Assembly: GCA_965369635.1 (NCBI GenBank)
Contig: CBDURC010000087.1
Location: forward strand, 1 to 11,846
Direction of reading: 5' to 3'
DNA from: UBA3071 sp965369635
GTDB taxonomy: Bacteria > Chloroflexota > Anaerolineae > UBA3071
Length of the DNA stretch: 11,846 nucleotides
Shown: piece after piece, positions 6,346 to 11,846 of the stretch
How the letters are laid out: every line of letters starts with the position of its first letter
How positions within the stretch are numbered: position 1 is the stretch's first letter
The notes under the pieces: generated by a model
What the model was told of the DNA's origin: nothing
What the model saw: only the letters and a program-made list of their open reading frames with translations
The model's database searches: none
Translations under genes and position numbers: made by a program

Positions 6346-7218
6346 ATGACAATTGTGAAGTTCGATACAGACCCTTGCCCATGCGGAAGCGGTCTCGCAA
6401 TCAAAGAGTGTTGCGTTAGCTTGAAGGTGAATACTGAACCACCCCCGCCGAAGACAAACCACTCACATCCCCAGTGTTATGCTCGAGGACTGGCAGACTG
6501 CTCGGAGAGAATCACTGGAGAGCATTTCGTTAGCAAGTCCGTACTGCGAATTATTTCAGAAGCAGGGCCACTAAAGATGGTCCGTGCCCCTTGGCTACCG
6601 AGAGGTGAGGAAAAGGCTGTCTCCCTGGCTACATTGCCTTCCAATGTTCTTTGTAAGAGACATAATGAAGCACTCTCGGGCTTGGATCAACTTGCAGAGA
6701 AATTCTTCAATTCTCTAATGGGGGAAAAAAGCGATCAAGGAATATTGATGATAAACGGCGATGAAATTGAGCGCTGGATGCTCAAGGTTCTCTGCGGCTA
6801 TGTCGCTTCGGGGAACAGTCCAGTACAGTCCCGCAGTTGGGCGCCTCCTGAACTCTGGCTGCACATTCTATTCGGTCCGGAAAGCATCCCATCAGGACTT
6901 GGGCTGTGGTTCGTAAAAGGCGATTTTGAGAGAATTCATCATGGAATTGGGCTTTGGGCAGTACCCGGAGAGGAGGCCAATTCTATCGCGGGGATCTGGT
7001 TCCAAATCTCTGGTTTTCCGTTCGTATTTCTAATGGCTTCTCCCACACCCTCCCTTTTGGAATCCATGAAGGAGGAATTGCAGCCACAAAGCGAGCTAAG
7101 ACCCGTCTACCGGCCAGAACTGATACAGGCAAACTACGGACCTGTTTCTAGGGAGGTCCACTTCGGAAGACCAGAGGGCGAGTTTGTGTACGTCAACGCT
7201 TCAAAAGCTCTAACCTGA
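6346..7218 (+). CDS. SEC-C motif protein with HNH-like zinc/nuclease motif
   Basis: The N-terminus carries a SEC-C zinc-binding motif, PCPCGSGLAIKECC (residues 10-23; Cys11, Cys13, Cys22, Cys23). Next comes an HNH-like arrangement: Cys44 (PQCYARGL), Cys52 (DCSERIT), Glu59-His60 (GEHFVSKSVL), then Cys103 and His106-Asn107 (LCKRHNEALSGLD). This CxnC...EH...CxxHN layout suggests a treble-clef zinc site that could be a nuclease, but activity is not shown. The rest (110-290) is a mixed region I do not recognise. GGAGG at 6336-6340 lies 5 bases before the ATG. The gene is clearly less GC-rich and uses more A/T-ending codons than its neighbours, which suggests recent transfer. An attC-like palindrome lies just downstream, before a restriction enzyme gene, fitting a mobile or defence context. 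Confidence 0.7.
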   Translation: MTIVKFDTDPCPCGSGLAIKECCVSLKVNTEPPPPKTNHSHPQCYARGLADCSERITGEHFVSKSVLRIISEAGPLKMVRAPWLPRGEEKAVSLATLPSNVLCKRHNEALSGLDQLAEKFFNSLMGEKSDQGILMINGDEIERWMLKVLCGYVASGNSPVQSRSWAPPELWLHILFGPESIPSGLGLWFVKGDFERIHHGIGLWAVPGEEANSIAGIWFQISGFPFVFLMASPTPSLLESMKEELQPQSELRPVYRPELIQANYGPVSREVHFGRPEGEFVYVNASKALT

Positions 7219-7318
7219 AAAGCATGAACGGTTATTGCTGGTACATCTGCTAATCCATGTCTTTGCTCCGAACTCAAATACCTGCTTGCTGACTCCGAAG
7301 AATGGGAGAACAGACAGC

Positions 7319-7407
7319 GTGAAACAGACGCCCGCCGCCCACGCCTACTATTCTCCGGTCCACTGTGAATGCAATGGACGGCGAGTCGGCGGGCTACAGC
7401 GTTAGAC
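7319..7407 (+). other. attC-like imperfect palindrome (integron cassette recombination-site candidate)
   Basis: GTTAGAC at 7401-7407 fits the integron R' core GTTRRRY. GCCCGCCG (7330-7337) pairs perfectly with CGGCGGGC (7387-7394), as L''/L' boxes would. Inside, CTC/GAG (7353-7355 with 7383-7385) and GTCCA/TGGAC (7358-7362 with 7375-7379) extend the hairpin with unpaired bases. The opposite core would be GTGAAAC (7319-7325), which fits the consensus poorly. The 89-base length and the orientation downstream of the SEC-C gene suit a cassette site. No second site or integrase is visible, so it may be a remnant or coincidence. Confidence 0.3.
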
Positions 7408-7430
7408 GTAATGTCCCAAGTTGAGGCTCC

Positions 7431-10400
7431 ATGAAAACCAAAGCCATGCTAACAAGCTACTTCAAAGCCATCACCAACGTCGCCAATCAGGGGGACGCAC
7501 GGGAGGAGAGCTTCTACTCGTGTCTGGAAACGCTCCTTCAGCAGTTTGCCGCATCCGCCGACAGGAGTGAGGTTCACGTCACCACGCTCCCCAAGAAGAC
7601 CGAGGCTGGCAACCCGGATTTTCGGGTGTGGAACGGCCAAGACCGGATCATCGGTTACATCGAGGCCAAGAAGCCGACCGAAGAAAACCTGGACTACGTT
7701 GAGTCTACCGAGCAGCTCAAGCGCTATCGCCAGACGTTCCCTAATCTGATCCTCACCAACTTCTTCGAGTTCCGCCTCTACCGGGACGGGCAACTGGTGG
7801 ATCGCGTTCTGGCGGCCAGACCGTTCGTCCTCCACCAACTGGGCGCTGTCCCGCCCGTGGAAAAGGGCGACGAACTCCTCAACCTGCTGGAACAGTTCTG
7901 CTCCTTCTCCCTGCCGAGATCCTACACGGCGGAGTCACTGGCGGTCGAGCTGGCCAAACGCACCCGCTTTCTCCAGTACATAGTGGCCGACGAGCTACGC
8001 GAAGAGCAGGCGAAACAGCAGGGCGTCCTGCTGGGGTTCTACGAGGCCTTCCAGACGTACTTGATCGCCAACCTCACCCTGGAGGATTTCGCCGACCTCT
8101 ATGCCCAAACGATTACCTACGGCCTCTTCGCCGCCCGCACCCGGGCCGAGGACGGATTCAACCGCCGCCTGGCCTTTTACAACATCCCTCGAACCATCGG
8201 CATCCTGCGCGATGTGTTCCAATTCATCTCGCTGGGCGATCTTCCCCAGCAGCTCGAGTGGAGCGTGGATGACATTTCCGGGGTGCTGGCGGCAGCCGAT
8301 GCCGGCGGGATCCTCGACCGCTTCTACCGCGAGGGCAAGGGCAGCGACCCCATAGTCCACTTTTATGAGACCTTTCTGGCCGAGTATGACCCCGAAGAGC
8401 GGGAGCGGCGCGGGGTCTACTACACCCCCGAGCCGGTGGTCTCTTACATCGTTCGTTCTCTCCACAGGTTGTTGAAAGAGAAGTTCGGTCACAGCGATGG
8501 CCTGGCCTCCGAAGGAGTCACCCTGCTCGACCCGGCGGCAGGGACCATGACCTTCGTCGCCCGGGCCTGCCAGGAGGCGATGCGGGAGTTTGAGGGCAAA
8601 TACGGCACGGGCGGCCGGGAGGAGTTCATCCGCCAGCACATCCTGAAAAACTACTATGCTTTCGAGCTGATGATGGCCCCTTACGCCGTGGGTCACCTCA
8701 AGATGTCCTTCTTCCTGGAGGAGCTGGGGCACCGTCTGAGCGATGACGAACGCTTTCAGTTCTACCTGACCAACACTCTGGAGATGGAGGAACTGGAACA
8801 AACGCGCCTGCCCGGCATGGCCTCGCTGGCCCAGGAGTCTCGGCTGGCGGGCGAGGTCAAGAAGCGACGCCCCATTCTGGTGATTCTGGGGAATCCGCCC
8901 TATTCGGGTCATTCGTCCAACCGAGGAAAGTGGATTCTGGACTTGATCAAAGACTACAGGCAAATAGACGGCAAACCTCTGGGGGAGAAAAACCCCAAGT
9001 GGCTTCAGGACGACTATGTGAAGTTTCTGCGCTTCGCCCAGTGGAAGATTGAGCAGGCGGGCCAGGGGTTGGTGGGCATGATCACCAACCACTCCTACCT
9101 GGACAACCCCACCTTCCGGGGCATGCGCTGGAGCCTCATGCAGACCTTCGATGAGATTTACGTCCTGGACCTGCACGGCAACTCTTTGAAGCGAGAGACC
9201 TGTCCCGATGGAAGCAAGGACAAGAACGTCTTTGACATCCGCCAGGGCGTGGCGATTTCCTTCTTCATCAAGAATGGAGATGGAGAGGGCAAGCTGGCGA
9301 GGATGTGCCATGCCGACCTGTGGGGTCTGAGGGAGGAGAAATACGACTGGCTTCTGAGTCACGACGTGGAGACCACGGACTGGCAGGAGATCCACCCCAA
9401 ACCGGAGTTTTACCTCTTCCTGCCCCGCGACGAGGTGGCGTTGGAACAGTACAACGAGTTCGTCAAGGTGACTGAGATCTTCCCGGTCCACAGTGTGGGC
9501 ATTGTCACTGCCAGGGATAGACTGACCATTCGTTGGACTCCCGAGGAGGCCTGGCAGACTGTTATAACGTTTGCCAACATGGACCCTGAGCTGGCGCGAA
9601 CGGCATACAAACTGCGTAAGGACGTTCGGGACTGGAAAGTCGCGTGGGCACAACAGGATTTGAAGGCATCAGGCCTAGATCGGGACAGGATCGTGCCCAT
9701 TTTGTACCGTCCGTTCGACGTTCGTTACACCTATTACACGGGGAATTCTCGTGGCTTCCACTGTATGCCACGTAGGAACGTTATGCGCCACATGATGCAA
9801 GCAAACTTGGGGCTGATCACACCGAAGCGTGTCGAGTTGACAGGAGGCTGGTACCATGCACTCGCCACCACTTTGCCAATCGAGCACGTGGCAGTTTCCC
9901 TCAAAACCATCGACTACCTATTCCCTCTCTACCTCTACCCCGACCCCTCGAAAAGAGACCTCTTCAGCGACCTGGAGGGGGAGGAGAGAAAGCCGAACCT
10001 CAACCCTAAGGTGGTAGCGGCCTTGAAGGCGGCCTACGGGGAAGAGCCCACGCCGGAGGATATCTTCCACTACATTTACGCCGTTCTCTACGCAGACACC
10101 TATCGCGAGAAGTACGCCGATTTCCTCAAGATAGACTTCCCCCGCATCCCCTTCACCGCCGACTTCGAGCTCTTTCAAACCCTTGCCGCGCTGGGGCAAC
10201 GTCTGGTGAACCTGCATCTCCTGCGGTCAGCAGAACTCGATCCGCCGGCAGCCCGCTTTGAAGGTGAGGGCGACGGTCGCGTGGCTCGCACCCAAAGCCA
10301 GGGCTTTCGCTACGAGCCCCAAGAGGAGCGCGTCTACGTCAACAAAACCCAGTACTTCGAGCCGGTCCCCCTGGAACTGTGGGAGTACCAGATCGGCGGC

Positions 10401-10580
10401 TATCAGGTGCTGGCGAAGTGGCTCAAGGATCGCAGGGAACGAAGGCTCACCTTGGAAGAAATCAAGACCTATTGTCGCGTGGTGACAGCCATTCAGAGTA
10501 CCATTGCCTTGCAGGAAGAGATTGATGCCCTGTATCCAGAAGCCGAGACCAAGATCGTTGAAAGAGTGTATGGCGCATGA
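7431..10580 (+). CDS. Single-chain restriction-modification enzyme (type IIG / type ISP-like, N6-adenine methyltransferase with N-terminal nuclease)
   Basis: One 1049-residue chain appears to combine cutting, methylation and DNA recognition. The N-terminal PD-(D/E)xK nuclease shows NPDFRVW (Asp63) and YIEAKKP (Glu78, Lys80). The methyltransferase has GVYYTPEPVV (328-337), the SAM-binding DPAAGTMTF (367-375) and the catalytic NPPY (488-491) of N6-adenine enzymes. Residues about 680-830 should hold target recognition, including LYRPFDVRYTYYT (758-770). The C-terminus has FHYIYAVLYADTYREKY (879-895), FPRIPF (903-908) and IGGYQVLAKWLKDR (988-1001), which are typical of the type ISP C-terminal domain. 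No helicase motifs are present, so it is shorter than classic type ISP enzymes (about 1600 residues). The ATG at 7431 follows a weak TTGAGG site, and 212 bases separate it from the SEC-C gene. A strong terminator follows at 10705. All catalytic motifs look intact. Confidence 0.88.
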   Translation: MKTKAMLTSYFKAITNVANQGDAREESFYSCLETLLQQFAASADRSEVHVTTLPKKTEAGNPDFRVWNGQDRIIGYIEAKKPTEENLDYVESTEQLKRYRQTFPNLILTNFFEFRLYRDGQLVDRVLAARPFVLHQLGAVPPVEKGDELLNLLEQFCSFSLPRSYTAESLAVELAKRTRFLQYIVADELREEQAKQQGVLLGFYEAFQTYLIANLTLEDFADLYAQTITYGLFAARTRAEDGFNRRLAFYNIPRTIGILRDVFQFISLGDLPQQLEWSVDDISGVLAAADAGGILDRFYREGKGSDPIVHFYETFLAEYDPEERERRGVYYTPEPVVSYIVRSLHRLLKEKFGHSDGLASEGVTLLDPAAGTMTFVARACQEAMREFEGKYGTGGREEFIRQHILKNYYAFELMMAPYAVGHLKMSFFLEELGHRLSDDERFQFYLTNTLEMEELEQTRLPGMASLAQESRLAGEVKKRRPILVILGNPPYSGHSSNRGKWILDLIKDYRQIDGKPLGEKNPKWLQDDYVKFLRFAQWKIEQAGQGLVGMITNHSYLDNPTFRGMRWSLMQTFDEIYVLDLHGNSLKRETCPDGSKDKNVFDIRQGVAISFFIKNGDGEGKLARMCHADLWGLREEKYDWLLSHDVETTDWQEIHPKPEFYLFLPRDEVALEQYNEFVKVTEIFPVHSVGIVTARDRLTIRWTPEEAWQTVITFANMDPELARTAYKLRKDVRDWKVAWAQQDLKASGLDRDRIVPILYRPFDVRYTYYTGNSRGFHCMPRRNVMRHMMQANLGLITPKRVELTGGWYHALATTLPIEHVAVSLKTIDYLFPLYLYPDPSKRDLFSDLEGEERKPNLNPKVVAALKAAYGEEPTPEDIFHYIYAVLYADTYREKYADFLKIDFPRIPFTADFELFQTLAALGQRLVNLHLLRSAELDPPAARFEGEGDGRVARTQSQGFRYEPQEERVYVNKTQYFEPVPLELWEYQIGGYQVLAKWLKDRRERRLTLEEIKTYCRVVTAIQSTIALQEEIDALYPEAETKIVERVYGA

Positions 10581-10626
10581 CATCTCAGAGGTGCCCCTCG
10601 CCCAACCTCGGCTATCTTCGGGTTGG

Positions 10627-10650
10627 CCCTTCGGCTTTGCTCAGGACAGG
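10627..10650 (+). repeat. Short dispersed repeat, copy 1 (GCTCAGGACAGG type)
   Basis: The core TTCGGCTTTGCTCAGGACAG belongs to a family of short intergenic repeats whose translations give PFGFAQDR on one strand and CPEQSRR on the other. From memory, such elements are scattered in many Chloroflexota and related genomes. It sits between two convergent genes. Confidence 0.6.
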
Positions 10651-10676
10651 TGTCGCCGCCTAGATCCGGGATGTGG

Positions 10677-10700
10677 CCTTTCGTTACGCTCAAGGCATAA
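10677..10700 (+). repeat. Short dispersed repeat, copy 2 (degenerate)
   Basis: CCTTTCGTTACGCTCAAGGC aligns to copy 1 at 10627-10650 with scattered substitutions and keeps the TTCG...GCTCA spacing. The two copies are 50 bases apart, in the same orientation, in the convergent intergenic region. Confidence 0.45.
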
Positions 10701-10704
10701 CAGC

Positions 10705-10740
10705 AGCCCCAGCCAGGGACATCCCCCGGCTGGGGCTTTC
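10705..10740 (+). terminator. Intrinsic terminator after the restriction-modification gene
   Basis: AGCCCCAGCC (10705-10714) pairs perfectly with GGCTGGGGCT (10728-10737) around a 13-base loop that can pair further (GGG with CCC), followed by TTTCTC. The T tract on the plus side means it chiefly ends transcripts from the restriction-modification gene. On the minus strand no T run follows the hairpin, though it may still slow read-through from the convergent gene. Confidence 0.8.
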
Positions 10741-10773
10741 TCATTGCAATTGGCACAGCGCGCCGTTGGAGCT

Positions 10774-11846
10774 TTACTCCACCTCCACTAACTCGGGCTT
10801 CCGCACCGGCCACCACAGGACCTCGTCCACCAGCGTATCCACCTGGGCCATCACCTGATCGAAGGTGAAGTGGTGCAGGTTCATGGCCCCCGAAGGGCAG
10901 GCCATGGCGCAGGCCCCGCATCCTTGGCACAGCACCGCGTTGACGGTCATCACGCCACGCACGGGGTGCAGCGCCAAAGCTCCGTAGGTGCATAGTTCTG
11001 CGCACATACCGCAGCCGGCGCAGAGTTCCTCTTCCACGAAGGCGATGGCCGCCTCCACCTTCACCTGGCCCCGCATCAGCGGGATCATCGCTGCCCCTGC
11101 CGCAGCCCTGGCCTGGGCGATGGTGTCGGGGATGTCCTTCGGCCCCTGGCAGCATCCCGCCAAATAGACGCCGCCGGTGGCCGTGTCCACCGGGCGCAGC
11201 TTGGGATGCGCCTCCATGAAGAAGCCGTCGGGCGAGCGGGAAAGCCGCAGCAGCGCCGCCATCTCCTCTGTGTCCGCCCGCGGCGTCATGCCCACGGCCA
11301 GCACCACCAGGTCGGCCTCCAGTTCGATGGGCTCGCCCAGCAGCGTGTCCTCGGCACGGACGAGCAGCTTGTCGCCGTGGCGGATGATCTCCGAAGGATT
11401 GCTGCGGCGGTAGAGCACCCCCTCCCGCCGTACCTGATCGTAGAACTCCTCGAACCCCTTGCCGAAGGCCCGCACATCCATGTAGAGCGCGGTGACGTTG
11501 GCCTCGGGCAGCATCTGCCGTACCTCGTGCGCCTGCCGGGCGGTGACCATGCAGCAGACACGGGAGCAGTAGGGCAGCCCCCGGTGCTCATCTCGTGAGC
11601 CCACGCAGTGAATGAAGACCACCTCCTGCGGCGTCTTGCCGTTGACGATGATCTCGCCGGCCGTGGCCAACCGCTCGAATTCCATGCCGGTGATGACCTC
11701 GGGATATTCGCCATAGCCGAACTCCGGCAGCGCGGTGGGGTCGAAGAGGTCGTAGCCGGTGGCTACGATGATGGTGCCGACTTGGAGGTTGGATATTGGA
11801 TATTGGAGGTTGGAGGTTGCCTCCTTGCTCCCCTGCGACCTTGCGT
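10774..11846 (-). CDS. hdrA: HdrA-like flavin/iron-sulfur electron-transfer protein, C-terminal part (5' end beyond the window)
   Basis: The frame is open from the right edge to TAA at 10774-10776, giving at least 356 residues; the N-terminus is missing. Upstream of the Met at 11685 the reading continues as VGTIIVATGYDLFDPTALP and YGEYPEVIT, a standard HdrA segment, so that Met is internal. Counting from it, CVGSR (27-31) and YCSRVCCM (39-46) are HdrA hallmarks. A flavin/nucleotide-binding segment ends in GGVYLAGCCQGPKDIPDTI (171-189). Two 4Fe-4S ferredoxin motifs follow: CAGCGMCAELC (222-232), lacking the usual Pro, and CQGCGACAMACP (253-264). HdrA-type subunits pass electrons between ferredoxin, flavin and disulfide or other partners in anaerobes; the partner here is outside the window. 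It is convergent with the restriction gene and probably part of the ancestral chromosome. A short heptad repeat interrupts the coding sequence at 11782-11819. Confidence 0.85.
   Translation of the reverse strand, partial: ARSQGSKEATSNLQYPISNLQVGTIIVATGYDLFDPTALPEFGYGEYPEVITGMEFERLATAGEIIVNGKTPQEVVFIHCVGSRDEHRGLPYCSRVCCMVTARQAHEVRQMLPEANVTALYMDVRAFGKGFEEFYDQVRREGVLYRRSNPSEIIRHGDKLLVRAEDTLLGEPIELEADLVVLAVGMTPRADTEEMAALLRLSRSPDGFFMEAHPKLRPVDTATGGVYLAGCCQGPKDIPDTIAQARAAAGAAMIPLMRGQVKVEAAIAFVEEELCAGCGMCAELCTYGALALHPVRGVMTVNAVLCQGCGACAMACPSGAMNLHHFTFDQVMAQVDTLVDEVLWWPVRKPELVEVE
11782..11819 (+). repeat. Heptad direct-repeat array inside the HdrA-like coding sequence
   Basis: Five consecutive 7-base units, TTGGAGG, TTGGATA, TTGGATA, TTGGAGG and TTGGAGG, then TTG, run through 11782-11819. 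On the minus strand they encode SNLQYPISNLQ just before VGTIIVATGYD, with the frame kept. Arrays of this kind (encoding SNLQ-type peptides) are, from memory, common low-complexity insertions in Chloroflexota genomes. Confidence 0.7.

Noticed and set aside
7995..9653. 552-codon open frame on the minus strand
   Set aside because: It is antisense to the restriction-modification enzyme, which has well-defined nuclease and methyltransferase motifs. No motif or ribosome site supports the minus frame.
11206..11598. 130-codon plus-strand open frame at the right edge
   Set aside because: It is antisense to the HdrA-like gene, whose ferredoxin motifs and conserved segments clearly define the coding strand.
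11782..11819. CRISPR-like array
   Set aside because: The units are 7 bases long and contiguous with no spacers, inside a coding sequence. It is a simple tandem repeat.

Overview
The window is high in GC for most of its length and looks like a fragment of a Chloroflexota-type genome, probably an anaerobe from a metagenome. This assignment is an inference. It rests on the HdrA-like flavoprotein at the right edge, the short dispersed repeat of the GCTCAGGACAGG type at 10627-10700, and the in-frame TTGGAGG/TTGGATA heptad array at 11782-11819. Repeats of both kinds are, from memory, common in that phylum.

Left part (2-5289): four plus-strand genes that look like one conflict/defence module. They are (1) a SIR2-like protein with a coiled coil and a helical C-terminal domain, (2) a CHAT caspase-like peptidase whose ATG overlaps the SIR2 stop codon, (3) a coiled-coil protein with a transglutaminase-like Cys-His-Glu peptidase domain, and (4) a permuted papain-like (YiiX/C92-type) hydrolase. 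One NAD-linked fold next to three unrelated cysteine-hydrolase folds is the most striking thing here. The SIR2 gene carries a recent 75-codon tandem duplication in which the first copy has lost the GAG nucleotide-binding loop.

Middle (5290-6345): about 1 kb without a convincing protein gene. It holds a possible transposase scar (5470-5598), two mutually exclusive hairpins (5648-5681), a strong extended -10 promoter (TGGTATAAT, 5748-5756) flanked by an inverted repeat, and a densely paired stretch (6121-6275) that may be a structured RNA or a decayed group II intron fragment.

Right-middle (6346-10580): a lower-GC gene for a SEC-C zinc-motif protein with an HNH-like Cys/His layout, then an attC-like imperfect palindrome ending in GTTAGAC (7319-7407), then a 1049-residue single-chain restriction-modification enzyme. 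That enzyme has a PD-ExK nuclease, an N6-adenine methyltransferase and a type-ISP-like C-terminus, but no helicase. A strong intrinsic terminator (10705-10740) closes this unit.

Right edge (10774-11846, minus strand): the C-terminal part of an HdrA-like flavin/iron-sulfur protein, probably housekeeping electron transfer, convergent with the restriction enzyme. The overall picture is an accessory defence island inserted beside an energy-metabolism locus.
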